Positions 1-14,600 of a stretch of DNA of 64,000 nucleotides are shown one piece after another. Where the stretch lies: assembly GCF_963676685.1 (NCBI RefSeq), contig NC_092353.1, positions 5,422,207 to 5,486,206 of the forward strand, read 5' to 3'. This DNA is from Mytilus edulis. Its lineage: Eukaryota; Mollusca; Bivalvia; Mytilida; Mytilidae. The notes under the pieces were generated by a model, which made no database searches, was not told the origin of the DNA, and saw nothing but the letters and a program-made list of their open reading frames with translations. Position 1 is the stretch's first letter; each line of letters starts with the position of its first letter. Made by a program: the position numbers and the translations under genes.

Positions 1-388
1 ATGGCAAATAATTTGTTCTTGCGAGTAGTTTAAGACGAGATGAATTAAAATCGCTTATGTCCTCTAAGAATAACTGGCTACCTGTCTTAATATAGCAGTG
101 CTGATACAAATCAAGGCTACTTTTAGTAGTTACATCAATAATCAAACTTTCCCTTATGGCATTACCATATTGCCAGTTGAAATTATCAGACCCAATACTT
201 TCCGTGTAGGTGTTCATTTCTTGAACATATTTCCAGACACTTTCGTTTAAATGAACCATTTCATTAAAGACTCGTTTGCACAGTCTATCGTCTGGTAGGT
301 TATAAATCCTTTTAAAGTACGCAACTTTTTGGCGAGTGATAACTGTATGATTATAAATGTGATGTTTAACTTTTTCAATATGTTCTCG
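1..388 (-). pseudogene. Non-LTR (LINE-like) reverse-transcriptase tail, fragment
   Basis: A reading frame of about 129 codons stays open on the minus strand from an in-frame TAA at 389-391 down to the left edge, where it runs out of the window. It has no start codon. The translation contains LPDDRLCKRVFNEM, then a VWKYVQEMNTY stretch, and ends LKLLARTNYLP at the edge. This resembles the region downstream of the palm domain in LINE-type polyproteins of molluscs. The resemblance is from memory and no catalytic motif lies in the window, so the call is tentative. Confidence 0.4.
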
Positions 389-404
389 TTACATTAAAGA
401 CCTG

Positions 405-485
405 TTGGTGACCTTCTGCTGTTGGTCGGGTTGTTGTCTCTTTGATACATTCCTCATTTCCATTCTCAATTTTATTTTATTAAAG
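405..485 (+). repeat. Dispersed repeat family B, partial
   Basis: The stretch with GGTCGGGTTGTTGTCTCTTT and CCATTCTCAATTTTATTTT is the reverse complement of the first part of the fuller copy at 20652-20877. Another partial copy is at 62655-62775. It is non-coding. Confidence 0.6.
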
Positions 486-2441
486 TTTAAAAAAAATGAA
501 CTTTTGAACAACAGAACTGCTACAATAACAAACGCCAACATACACAGAAACAAACTTTTTGATAACAACGGCCATATTCTTGACATTTTAAGAACAAATG
601 GTAAGTTGAACCTGGTTGAATGGCTACCCAAACATCACGCTGATCGGTCAATGTAAAAATGCTAAAAAATAACGCCTAAAGGACAAAACTACGTGATAGG
701 AATAAAGTACAAAAACACTATGCACAGGGAAACGCACAAATTAATAACATAATAGTACATTTAAAAAATTTAAAAACACAATAATTTATCCGCGAAAAAT
801 GAAAATTGATTCCACTATACTGACATATAAGGCATATGTGAAATGAACCAAAAATGCAGAATTCAAACGACACAACACAATATCATACCGAACCCAATAA
901 GGAAACATAACTGAATACAAGAATGTTGGATGTTTAAATACCTTGACACGTCGTATAGCAATGCAATTATCACTAGACAAAATAGTCATATTCGGGCATG
1001 GTCACATTCGGTACTTAGCAGACCGACGCGGTACGACATAGATGTTAAACCACTATCTAAGCCGTGGTCAAAGTTTAAAGTTGACAACAATTAAATGAAT
1101 TTACGAATTAATAATGGAAAAAATTTGGGCGAAAAATGCTTTGGGCTTCAAACTAGGAAAACAAATTACATTAAGGAATAGTTTCTTTAACCTTTCATTC
1201 TTTTTTTTTGTCTTTCAATCACAGAAACTGAATCATTTACCAAGAGGAGATTTACTGAAAATGTTTGAATACTTAAACTTACCTATTAAAAAATAGTTCT
1301 CCACACATGGATAAAGATAAAGCTGCATATTTATAATGTTTATATATATAATAACGGACTTGTCAAAGCATGAAAACTGGAACCACTAGCCTGTTTTCTA
1401 TTTATTTGTCTTTGCTTCTGATGTGATAAGACATGGGAACCTAGAGGCACTATCAGATACCGGTAATACACGTCCTTCTCCAGAATAGAGGTCATTCTTT
1501 CGATATAAAGTATGATGAAGGAATTTTAAATGAAATTTACATTAACTGTATAACCGGATTTCCATTTGAATGAGCAATTCGGCGGGTACCGCATATTGAT
1601 TAGTACCTTCTCGCAATGCCGAATGACTGGAGTTCAACCCCGTCATTTAGCTATATGTAGGCTAGTTTTGCTCAATCTTTGGTTCTCTATGTAAATTATG
1701 TGTATGTAGTGTGTTATTGTTGTTTGTCTTTTCGATTTATAATTGACCATGGTGCTGTTTGTTTTTTTCGGACCCATGTTTTTTGTTACTCTTTTGATAT
1801 CTTTTTATTCTTGTAACACATCTTCATAGTGTGATATGATACCAATATCATTTAATTCACTGTCTTATATGGGTCGTTTAATATTACTTAAATCCATAAC
1901 AGCTGATCCCGAATAAAATAAGAGAAGACTTCATATTCATGTTAAACACAATTCATTAGGTCCGCCTTTTTGAGTTATTCGTTCTTGGTTGACGACACTA
2001 TTTTTTAATTTTATATTCTTTTCAGAGTGGAATCAAACATGCTTTTTGTCTGACACAGTTTAAAAACTATCTGAACAAAACTGGCCTTTAATAGGTTCTA
2101 AATCCTTCATTACGAAAACGCATTTTTAGAACTAAGACAAAAGAAAAACAAATATCAAATATACACATTTTAATAAGCTAGCCATAAAATGAAGTTTGCT
2201 TATAAACAAGTTAACATAGTATATGTTTGATAGCACAATATGTAAGTGAATGTTGTAATTGAATCACTTTTTCAATTTTGTGAAGCAACATGGTATGAAA
2301 GAATAAAAGGAGCTGTACAGTAATTGACATTTTGACAGAATTCGCCTCCAAAAAATATTTAAAAAGGTTTTCACTAAATAATGACTTAAACCACTCTTAC
2401 ATATGACACACACTAATAAAGAAAATAATAACTGTCCTGTT
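486..2441. other. Intergenic, no gene recognised
   Basis: This AT-rich stretch lies downstream of the minus-strand mosaic gene and should hold its 3' UTR. No coding exon with splice signals was found on either strand. Around 1680-1800 there is weak likeness to the tail of the Penelope-like element found near 30500. Confidence 0.5.
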
Positions 2442-2626
2442 CTAACAGATAACGGAAACATTGTCCTTTGAACACTCCTTTCCATACTTTCTACAAAAAT
2501 AGGAGAATTCTGACAAATTAAATCGTTTCATGAATATGTCCTTCATCTGGTTGTTGCTGGATAAGTCGTTGCACTGACTGAAGTGATACTGCTTTCGTGT
2601 ATTGACAACAGATTGGCTAATTTGTT
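2442..2626 (-). CDS. Mosaic gene exon 6: truncated cysteine module, stop
   Basis: From acceptor TATTTTCAG the frame runs through [15 protein letters not shown] and [18 protein letters not shown] to TAG at 2444-2442. Cysteine spacing follows exon 11 of the plus-strand gene (GDCNDKATQDQI and CNVENVEVTCG) but stops directly after the last cysteine, where the relative continues into a basic cleavage site and a further domain. An alternative is a phase-1 donor just before TGTTAG (T/GTTAGA), which would lose that cysteine. I favour a true or pseudogenising stop. Confidence 0.6.
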
Positions 2627-5600
2627 CTGAAAATAAAACCCAGAATTAGTAAGTACTCTACATATAATTCACACACAAAATGGTACACATGCAATAAATA
2701 TATAATATGTACAGGTAAACTACATGATAATGAAATTGTCTTCGGAAGCGTTTAAAAAAGAAAAAAAAAAACAGAAAACAGAATATAAGATAAGATAAAG
2801 ACGTTTATTGCAGAAAATAACAAAAAAAAAAAAAAGAAGAAAATTATCATATCGTTTTATTTCATCTTCTCCGTATATTTTCTTTATCTTATCTAAGAAA
2901 CGTTGCACAAAATCTAGATCTTATATTACTTTTGTTATTTTCCTGTTGGTGCGGCAGCGTGTTCTCAGACGATCTTGTTGTTGATATACATGTATATATT
3001 TTTAGTTCTTTCTACTAATGTACTTACGTTGACAGTTTGGAAGTTGCGGAGATGGAATCCATTTACCACTGGCACCACAGACGTACCACTGATCGTAGTC
3101 GTTCTCATTAGCAAGGGTGTAGGAACTATCACAAAACACCATACAGTATAGTCCGAAGTCAGTTTTCCAGTTTGTACAAACCTTGGCTGAATGGTTTCCT
3201 ACTGATAGCTCAGGACAGGACATGGCTGTAGATATTTAACAAATGATGATGTATTATACATGTAACATTGCAAGATAATATTATACAACATAATAAGGAT
3301 AATGAATTATATATTTTAACAAGTTTAAGTGTACGATATATGTCATAGACTGCATTTCCGGTCTGAAATTGTAATAAAAATCTACTTTCCTTGAAGTGGG
3401 GGTTTCAAAAGATATTTTCTCTACCTAAAACGATATTAAATACGTTATTTTCTACGATATTTCATGGGAATGCAAAACAGCAGAGCAATCTATAATTATA
3501 TCTAATAACTTAAGTTGAATATTGTTTACCCTAAAGTATTATTGCTTACGTCTAATCTTTACTGTAAAAGTACATTCCGAGCGTAATCCGTTCTTTGGTT
3601 TTGTAGCCACATACTGTACTTGAAAGTCTCCCCAGTGAAATTCCCAATAGTCCTGTGGATAATTCTGAGTTATCTCCAGGGATGTGTTCATTGGATCGTA
3701 GAAAGAAGGCGCTGTCCAGTTCACTACCACAGTTGGACTAGAAATGTGTCTGACCGTATCATTTGGGCATCCTATTTGGATTGGCGGTTGTACATCTTGA
3801 AAATATATATGTAAAATGATTAAGGGCTGTTACATACTTATTGCTAAATATGCATTAACACTTGAAGTTGATTAAACCATGATTTGTATTGTGTCTTATC
3901 TTATTATAATGGTATATACTACTGTTTCAGGTTAGGGTGAAGGTAGTATCGATGTTTAAACGTTGTAAGCCGCTGAATTTGTTTGCCCCAGTCGTTCAGT
4001 GGTTGTCGTTTGCTGATTGGGTTTACAAGTTATTCTCGTTTCTCATTTTTTAATATAGATAAAACCGAATTGTTTTACACTAGCCATGTATGGGCCCTTT
4101 AAAGGTTGCTGTTCGAAGGTTCCGTGTTGAAGACAATGCTTTGAATTATAATGGTTTACTTTTTACACATTGTGAAATGGATGTAGAGTTGTCTCATTGG
4201 CACTCATACGGCACATCTTCGTATATTTTATTCATAAGTCATCAATACTCACCCTGTTCGCAATTTACTCCACTCCAGCCTGGTAGACATTGACAATCGT
4301 ACCGCTCAAGACCATCAACACATGTACCACCATTTTGACACGGGTTACTAAGACAAGTATGGGCATCTGAAAATTACAGAAATATGTATGTGGTTATACC
4401 GTTTCGATAATTAGGTTTTGCTGGTGGACTATGCATTTCCGAGGATATCATTAATTTTGTAGTCATTACTTACATTTGTGTAGGTAATGTTATGGTTTAT
4501 AACAAAATTGTCGTAATAAAATGTCTTGAAATTATTGAGCAACTAAGGTTCCAACTCTCTATCATGTTTTCATAATATTTTAAAAAGGGTTACAGGCATA
4601 TCAGATAGGAACTATTTTATTTTATGTTTTTTAATCGACATCTTATATTATGCATACCAATAACGAAAATGTTTCGTTACTTGATTTTATTTTATTTTAC
4701 AAACTAATTATAACTCACATAGACACAATGGTTTCTTGTCACTCCATGTTGCATCAGATTTACACGTTTGATGGGAACTTCCTCTTGTTAAATTGAAGTC
4801 ATTATTACACTCAAAAGTAATTGTTGATCCATAGAAAAATTGACTTCCTAAAACATTTCCATTTGTCACAGGTCCCGGATTACCGCAGTTTATTTCTAAA
4901 TATGAATTACAAGAAATATCACTTTCAAATACAATTGTCAGTGTATTATTTATCATGTAGTTAAGGCTATTTGATATTCTGAAATCAAGTTTCCGTGAAT
5001 TAATTAAACTTAATGTAAAACGAGTGTGTCAAGGTTTGAAGAACTTTTTCAATTGGATGCATATATCTTATATTATAAAAAAACATATTTTTACTATACT
5101 ATATATAAAAATATTAATTTTCGCGAACCATTTAGGTCACGGAAATTCCAAAATATGGCATCAGTAAGGAGAGTTGTGCAAATAATGTGAATACACAGAA
5201 CCCCCATCCAAATTATCTCCAGCTAAAAGTATTCATCTTTTTCTATTTTATATGTACTAACAATGTTCCATTTTTCTATAATTTCGATTAAAATATTCCA
5301 AAATCTGAGTAAAATTAGATAGAATGCCCCAAATAAACATTGTCTGATTGGTTGAAGTACTGTGGCGTCGATGCTTAGCATAATAAGCCTCGATGTAAAG
5401 CACACGCTTCACAGGAAGAAGGAGAGTTTTACAAATAATGTGAATACACAGATCCTCCATCCTATTTTTATTTTGATGGAAATGTTGCAGTGTTCATCAT
5501 TTCTGTTTTGATTCTGCTCACAAAATTCAATTTTTTCTATAATTCCGATTTAGATATGTGGAACCCGCAATAAAAATAGATGGCCTCAATCACGTGGTTT

Positions 5601-8600
5601 CAATGATTTAATAGCAACGGAAAAAATTCCATTCATCATGTTGTACTTTGTTACCAATCGGAACTACTCGGCCTTTCTGGTTGCACGAAGTGAATAGCCG
5701 AGTAGTTCCGATTGACGATTGTTACATAAGCCAAATCACACATACGATCTTTGCGCTCAAATGTAGTTCCTGGTGAAGTATACAGGTAACTTCGTTTACG
5801 AAAATTTATACACACTTTTTCATTAACATATTATCAGACTTTTGCATATTCACGTTTTTTTTATGCTGAACTGTAGTCGAATTCAATTCTATACATTTTT
5901 TTTTACGTGAAGCAGTAGGAGTAAGAATATTTTTTCGCGCCAATTTAAGCAGTTTCATCACGAAGAACAAAATTATTTATTGTTATTTTCGTGAAATTTT
6001 AGTCATATAGTTTATCAATTAGAGAATTTTTTGTAAGTATTACTTATTCATGTTAAGGTTCTACTGATGTGCTTCTCTAGACCTTTTTGACGGTCCGTTT
6101 TATCCCATTTATCTCAATACTATCTCCGATGACAGAAATGTCAACTCGACCTATTCGTGTCGAAAGTGAAAATCCATCTATTTGATGAAATAATTTTTTC
6201 TTCAACGGTTCATGCATTATTTTTGTATTATTTGATAACCAATCACATTCACGTTGCATGTTTGCATGAAAATGGTTATGTATTGGTGAATTGTAAGGGC
6301 GATGCAACATGCGAGGTAAGTGCGCGATCACGTGACATTATTATTTGTAAACAAACATGCTCCCCGTGTAACACGTGTCTGGATTATCCTTTCAAAGTGT
6401 TGTGAATTTTTCAATCACTATTTTATGATATATTTCTTTTTGTTTTTAGGTTTGCATATTAGTAGTCCAAGTGAATTAGACATAGTTCTGAGTCGTGTGT
6501 GTTTTTTTTTTTATTGAATTAGAAGGTAAGTCTACATAAGTTATATTTAACTTAAGTTTAAAAAGATGACTCCACTTTCACTCTATATTTAAAACCCGCA
6601 TACTAATTTAAACAGCATTTGCTCTGCTTGAATGTTAATTTGCCCCTTCCCCGTCATTTCCCAGTGACGGATCCAGGAATTTTCATATGTGGGGGCCCAC
6701 TGACTGACCTAAGAGGGGGCCCGCTCCAGTCACGCTTCAGTGATTCCTTATATAAGCAACCAAATTTTTTCCCAAAAAGGGGGGGCCGGGCCCCCATCTA
6801 AATCCGCCTCTGTTTCCCTTTTAAATTTGGCAAAAGTCATACTTTCAGTCCATTTCGTTAACGGCTGATTTGTGATTTTACCATCTTAACTGCAATTTTC
6901 ATATTGAACACATTTGACCATTCAGTATGAGTTCCCAAGTTTTTGACTTATATGAAGGAGGCTTTAGGTCATGTTTTCCTAAACACCTTATTGCTATTTG
7001 TCTGTCTGGATTGTTATACCCATAAAATCAGATAGTGATGAATATGGAAGTTTTCAACAATCCCAGAAAATACACCTTATTGCTATTTAGTCCAATCTGG
7101 CAAAACCAGTCACATGTAAAACTTCCTGTTTGGGTCATGCGGCTGAAAATAGAGGTTTTTCAGTAGAGAGCTGAGGGAGGAAAAACTTTAGAAAGCGATT
7201 ATCAAGAAACTTTAATATAGTATGATCCACTTTTTTCGAAATTAAATTGAAGTAAAAATTATTTTGTTTTAAGTATTTACGGTAAGTTAAAAGGGTTTTC
7301 ATTAAAAAGTATTGTGCATGGTGAATTGTTTCAACGGCCCCCAGATAGCTTCAACTGGATGAAAAAGTTGTGTAATGTTAGAACTTATCCGGTATGGAAT
7401 AAATAGCGATTAGGTGTATTGACATCCACGGAAAAAATAAGAAGTAAGGTGCATGTACACATGTATCTCCCCTTTAGGTTTTGATAAATATTGGATATGA
7501 CATTAAGAAGTTATAAAACTGTATTCTTTGAATATGTTTGTAGCGTAACATGCACGCTTAGTACTGCTTTTTATCAGATATTTTATAACTTATGTCTTAA
7601 AATTCGGGTTTTATCCATTCCAATAGGTGGATTTAAGTTAATGAGAAAAATGCTCTGTTCACTAACTCAGCAATGCTTTAACTGTTGTGAATGTGAGCTC
7701 CCTTTTGCTATTATTAGAATCTAGATTTACATCATTCATTTTCAACTTATGAGTTCTCCTTTCATTCAAAAGGTAGATTTCAATGTCTGCTGGTCACTTG
7801 ACAAGAAAATGCACTCAATGATATTATTTGCCTCAATTTACACCTGGAATGCAGATTTTTCACTAAAATAAATGTCGTTTACTTAGTAATAAATAGTTTT
7901 GTATATTACTATCATATTCATGTTTTCATTTGACATTACAAAAGTGCTTTTGAGATCCAGGATTCTGACTTGAATAAACAGTGTTTGTAACACACATGGT
8001 TTCAACCGTTTCTTTCCCTTCCCTTAAAAGTATCTTTCAGTTTTAAAACTACCTGATAATAATACAGAGTTCACACCTAATTTGAATAGGATTGACATTA
8101 ACTAATTTGAATTAGTTTAATTCACATTTGAAAAGGTTTACATCCTACCATCAATTGTAATTTGAATTGCAATGCGCCTCAAATTAGCTTAGCTGTCTGA
8201 ATGACGTTTACTTTTAATTTGTATTAACAAAAACATAGTTCAAATGCGAATGTAAGTGAATTGTTTGTCTATCTATGGTCAATTTTTAGCCACATTGTTG
8301 AATTTTATTTATGGAGCTTACTTTTCATTTACATAAATTTAAGATTAATATTTCTGAGTGGTACATTACTTATAAAGGGGGTGGATTCCCAGATATTTAA
8401 TGAAATTGTATTCAGTTTATGGTTTGTGGGCCTCTTATTTGGGGTTATTGATATCAATTGAGGTGTAAGAGGGAAACCAAAATAGTGAAAGATCATTGAA
8501 AACCTGATCTATTAAAGTTCATTGATACATGTGTATGTTTAATCAGCCAGTCAATTTAGGTATTTAGAAATCCAAGATTCAATAAAAAATGAATTCTTGG

Positions 8601-11600
8601 GAATATGTAGAATTATTCACTCAAGGTGCAATCAAACTTATTTATTTCACTTTTTGATTTCTCTTTATTTCTAGCTTGGTCTCTTAGTAGGTGTTGCAGA
8701 TTAGAAGTATTTTCGTACCATAGTATTGTTAGTGTTCCGGATCCTGTTCAGTAGTTAATAGTGAAAATTTAGGTAAGTTTACATTATGTTTATAAATAAA
8801 CTAAGCCCATGCTAAACTAACTCTAATCTTGCTGTATTTTCCTCAAAATTTTTGAAATACACTTGCATAATATAATAAGAGATTGGCATAAGCTTTCTTC
8901 TTCACACTGCCCTCAAAACTCAGTGGCAAAATGACTAGTCTTAGGCAAAAAAATAGTATATGTTTGTTTACCGTTACCTGATGACCTACCCTAATTTTAG
9001 CGCTAACCCTAAGTCATTTATTTTCCTCTTAAAAGTGAAAAATAAATAGAACTTGTGTCACGAGGGTAATAAGGGTTGCCAATAAATAATATAATAAGAG
9101 ATTGGCATATATAATTATAATAAGCTTGCTTCTTCACACCACCCTCAAAACTCATTTTAGAATTGATAGCAATACAGTTTTTGTGTCTTTTATTAAACTT
9201 AACATTTATACGTTATTCGCACACTTTAACAGTGCTTATTGAAAATTGTACCAAAAAAAACGTTAAGTAGGCGGTACTAAGACTGGAAGAAAATTAAGAC
9301 GCTTAACATTTTTTTATATGACCAGAACAATTTCTTTGCGTTGTATATAATGCTATCATGTTGTCTGCGTCTTCGTACTGAGACTTATTTAGTTTGCTGC
9401 AGTAACTTTAGTTCTGGTGAATGGATCTCTGAAAATTTTATACTTGGAGGTTGAATACCACCATAGGAAGGTGGGGATAGAACTTGGGGGTTATAGTCTC
9501 AATAGTTTTGGAATTGGGGGCTACAAAAAAAAGCCGAAATGAGCATTTTTCTTGGTTTCCGCATATTTACTTTAGTATAAGTAAATAGAAATCTGTGAAA
9601 TTTAAACACAAGATAATAATGAATATAATGGAAAGGTACATCAATGGATTGTTTTTATACGCTCGTCAAAATTTTGACAGGACATATTATGGTACAGAAA
9701 TGTCTGGTGTCCGGCTGTCTGGCGTAAACATGTCTCACCATAACTTGAGAACGACTTATCCAAATGCCATGAAATTTAATATAGTTGTTTCTTATGATGG
9801 TCAAATGATCTGTTTTTGGTGAAAATAAAATTGTTGAGTAACTGCACTTTATAACTAAACAGGGGGGGGGGGGGGGGGTGTCTTTATCACACTGTATCTC
9901 AAAAACCATTCTTGATTATGACTTAAAACTTTAAACACTTCTTAGTTATATTAATCTCAATATCTGTGTACTTTTTGGTGATGATTCAAAATTTCATTTT
10001 TGAATTGTTGGGTATTTTGTAAAAAAGGGGGAGGTTTTTTTCCATGTCGGCCATATCTCAAAAACAAATTATGATTTTTGCTTCAAACTTTACACATGTC
10101 TTTGTTATATTATCCTAAAGATCTGTATACTTTTTGGTGATGATTCAAATTTTGAGTTATTAGTATTTTAAAATAAAAATTTATAGCATTCAGTATGCAA
10201 AAAAAAAAATATCAAAATAAAAATTTAAAGGAAACACAAATATGTTGTTTATAATAAAAAAATCATTTGAAAATTGTATGTTTTTCGAATATCATAAAAA
10301 CAGTTGTGAAAATGAATAATCAGTCCCTTGCTTTAATGAAAAATCTTGCTTCACTAGTGCAGAAAATGAATAATTTGTCCTCTTAGATTACAAAAATAAA
10401 TAACCGATCAAAAACAAATCCACCTGCCCCTCCCCCAGAATATCAAATGGTCGACCCCTAAGTCTATAGGATTTTTTTCTGCGACAAGTGCCTCAAACCA
10501 TGTATTAAGATTTTTGGATAAAGGACCACAATAGGTAAAAGTCCAATTTAATATTAAATGTTTTAAGTTCTTAGACTACATTCATTCTGTGTCAGAAACC
10601 TATTCTGTTTTGACTATTTGATCACAATCCAAATTCAGAGCTGTATCAGGCTTTAATGTTGTGTCCATACTTGCCCCAACTGTTCAGGGTTCGGCCTCTG
10701 CTGTAGTATCAAGCTGCGCCCTGTGGAGCATCTGGTTTATTTGAAGGGAAGATGTTCCCGACCTGTTTATTAGTGGAATTGTGAATCAGGCCATTTCTCT
10801 TCTCAATTGTATTAATGTATACTTTTCATGTTGGGACAGTTTCCCTCATTTTTGAAGGCTGTATGGTTGCCTATAATTGCTTTGTCATTTGAACATTTGT
10901 AGGTAGTTGTCTTATTGGCAATCTTATTACATATTTTAATTTTTATACGTATCCATCCTTCAGAAAAGTTGTTCCAAATGTAATGAATCCCCTCCAGGCT
11001 TGCCTTTATCTTCATTGGAACAATTTTTGGGATACGATTGCTTTCAAGCAATCTGTAGACTTATACTGGTGGCTCAGAGCATTGCCCTCACGTCAATCGT
11101 TTTATTCTAAACATTAAGGAACATCTCAGATTCTTATGATTGTCTTGCTTTAAAGTTAAAACAAACAAAGGGATTGAACTTTAACAACTTTCCTATAATG
11201 TTCTTTTCATAATCTTCATGTTTGATAATTCCCTTGACTTATATGCGTGTTTTTAACAACACGGAAAATCAGAATTACGCAGTATTTATATTTAGTGTTT
11301 TTCTAAATTTAGAAACACGTTAGAGGGAATTCCCAGTTTGATAAAATGCGAGAGTTCTCTGAATTCCGATAAATCTATTTCTGTCATATAAGAACTGAAG
11401 TGGAGTTTTTCTTATATTTTACCTTTATGAAACTGATATTTGAGATTGTACTTCCATAAAGAAATAGAGAACTATCTAGGTCGCTTAATAAACATTTAAT
11501 ATACGTTCTTGCTCCAGGTTTTTTTTGGAAATTATGCGCATGCGTATAGTTTTCTTGACTTTGAGGGGTTTTCGATTGAATGGTTGCTCTGGATTCCCCA

Positions 11601-14600
11601 CTCAATTAATTAATTTTAAACTCATGGGATCTTTTCTATGTATGTCTGCTATTGAAGGTTATTATTGTTGCATAATTTTAAATCATATGCATCATTTAAA
11701 TGAAAATAAATATAGTCCACATCGTAGAACACCCCTTCAGGCAAAATGGAGTCTTCCATATTATTGTTTCCAATTGTCTCCCTTCTGGAAGTAACTTCCG
11801 TGAATTCTGAATTAAAACAATACGTCGAGTATTAGCTCGTTCTGTCAATAAAGTGTATTATATTAAAAATGATCGAAATTTAAACCGATAAATGTGTACG
11901 GAAAGGAGTCATGATCACTGACCGAAAGGAAATTAAATATTTAAAGAGTTAGGAATGGGGTTCCTCCTAGAATTAACGTAGGAAAATAGGTGATAAGATA
12001 CGAAGTGAAATACCTTCTCTCACTCTGAGTCTCAGTGACTGCTGTGGAAAGTAAACTTGGAATTGATAGTACAAAAATAAAACACAATAGGCCTAATCGC
12101 ATTGTTCATACACTTTTATCCGGGATTGGCTATTTTATAACTATTTTACATGTGCAGTTGAATTAGTTTTGAAAATAATATTATCCAGCTACATGTATAC
12201 ATGTACATGTGTCAACGAAACAACAGCAATCGTATCCGTCAGAGCAATCTGCTCTTTGTTTTTTTTCGGGGGGCGGGTTCCAAACCTGTTGTTTATAAGT
12301 TGCAAATCAGGCCATTACATTAATTGTTGCTTACTTAACATGTCTAGACTGTTTTTTTCTCACTTATTAAGGCTGTATGGTTGCCTATAATTACTTTGTT
12401 ATTTTAACCTCTGGAAAGCTGTCTCATTGGAAATTATACCACATATATACAGATTTTTATATGGATTGTAGACCTGAAAAAGATTTTCAAAGTTGAATAT
12501 GCTGCAAACTTCAAACAACCTACTACTTATTTACCATGCATGTCTATCATGAAACTTTTGATCAGAACTACATATAAGTGATTTCACCATTTCTTCATAT
12601 GTGTACCACTATCAATCAACAGAACAAATGTTTTAGGTTCCACCTAGCTACCATATTAGAAAACTGGGATTTAAATGCTAGTCTATTAGAGGGATATTTC
12701 CAGTGGCGAATCCAGAAATTTTCATAAGTGCGGGCCCACTGACTGCCTAAGAGAGGGCCCACTCTGATCATGCTCCAGTGGTCCTCTAAATAATCAACCA
12801 TATTTTTCCAGACAGAAGGGGGGGGGCTCTTAATTCGCCTTTGATTTCATTGGTTGTAATTTTATTTTATCATGAATTAGATTTGAACAGGACTTGGGGA
12901 ATGAAGGTAAAGACTGAATGTCAGTTTTAGTCTTATATATGTACTTTAATTTTAGTCTTACATGTATTTATGTGTACATATATCACTGATTCAGTGGCGA
13001 TGGTGAATAGCTATATATAGACACTGACAAGTCTTGGATAACATTTTATAGTTTTGAATGTTTCTTCATCAGTTTACTAAAATTAGGTGGAGGTATGTTT
13101 TTATTTCCAACAGAGGGCACTCATGCTCAACCTATATCAGTTTGTGCATGAAGCGATTGATAGTTGCCAGACACTGAATGATTATACCTCAAATTTGTGA
13201 AAGTTTTAACCTATGCATATATACTTTAAATACGATAAAAAAAAAAAAATCATGTCTTTTTCAGGACTTCTGATCCAACCATGTAGAATGGCATGTTATT
13301 GAGATATGGTTCTGGTTGATGGATGTTCACGAAGGACCTGTAGTACAAAGTATATCACTGGATTGAGCTCTCTGTCTAAGTGTATTATTAAAGTGCTTTG
13401 CTTTGAGCTCGGTTCATTGTTATGCAATTCATTCTTTGTGAAGTAAAGATTTTACAGACAACTCTCATGTACAAGGATGTCTCCATGTATTATCATTTCT
13501 ATGTACAATGTAAGTAACAGGGAGATAAAAGCATTTTATTTTTTGTTTGAACCAAACATTATTTGTCCATATTGACCAAATTTGTTTTGCTTTCACCAGC
13601 TTTGAAGGAGATATTATCAAAGAATTGATAGAAAACAGCACAGAAGCTTACTTTCTAGCTCATCAGGCCCAAACATCATGTTAGGCATTGTCATTACTAA
13701 AATCCAATAAATTTCTTCTAATCTGAGGATCAATTCAACATTTTAAAGTGTTTTACTAATGATACTGACAAGCCACCACAAAGATATACTGAGTGCCAAT
13801 GAAAACGCAACACTTTTGTTTTTCAAAAAAGTCTAATAATTTTTATTTATTTTATATTAGAACTTTGTGAAGTTGGTTGAAAATGACTTTAAAGACAATT
13901 GTCGACAACTTTACGGTTGGGTGATTTTTGGAACAAATGCGAAGTAAGGGTTATTTTGAACGGACATAAACCGAGTTCACCGCTTTTCAATATACGCACC
14001 ATTTTCACGATTTTGTCATTTAAAGCTTGGCTAATGTCATGAATTTTCCTGCCCTTATTGTAAGGAAACTGCAATAAACATCTGAGTAAATGGCAGGACT
14101 TTCTGACAACCAGCGACATGTAGTTTCCGGCATGATCCAATGAAGCCTTTCACAGCATACAATTTCGAGAAGACTGTAGCCTCTACAATATCAAAAATCA
14201 TCCACAAATTCAACAAAAATGGATCAGTTAATGATAAGCCACATCCCGGGGTTCAAAAAGCAAGAAACGCTCAGCAAAACCGATACATTTGGTCTTTAAC
14301 ATATCCGATATCGACTCTGATGGATGTCCAAAGGTCACGAGAGTTCAATGGTAGTCAAGGTAGATCCTCTGAAGCAATTTCAGTAAAGCACCATTTGCGC
14401 AGAAATTCAACAGTTAAAGAACACCACAGCCGAAATCTTAATGGCCGTCTGGCGTAAACATCGAATTCTGTAGACCAAAAATCATTCATTATGTACCAAA
14501 AATCGTCAGTGGTGGTTACATAGACGTTTGGCACCCGCCTTGGCCAAAAGTCATGCGTTTCGCCAGATTTAGGTCTGATAGAGCAAATTTTGCATCAGAT

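Noticed and set aside
389..631. Minus-strand 80-codon frame with a hydrophobic stretch, looking like a type II membrane protein N-terminus.
   Set aside because: Its C-terminal third is encoded by the antisense of dispersed repeat family B and it stops next to the LINE-like fragment; no linked exon was found.
1555..1660. Possible tRNA-derived SINE with a B-box-like AGTTCAACCCC.
   Set aside because: No convincing A box or cloverleaf could be drawn.
13889..14140. Minus-strand frame of 83 codons inside the Tc1 element.
   Set aside because: Opposite to the transposase remnant and without recognisable features.
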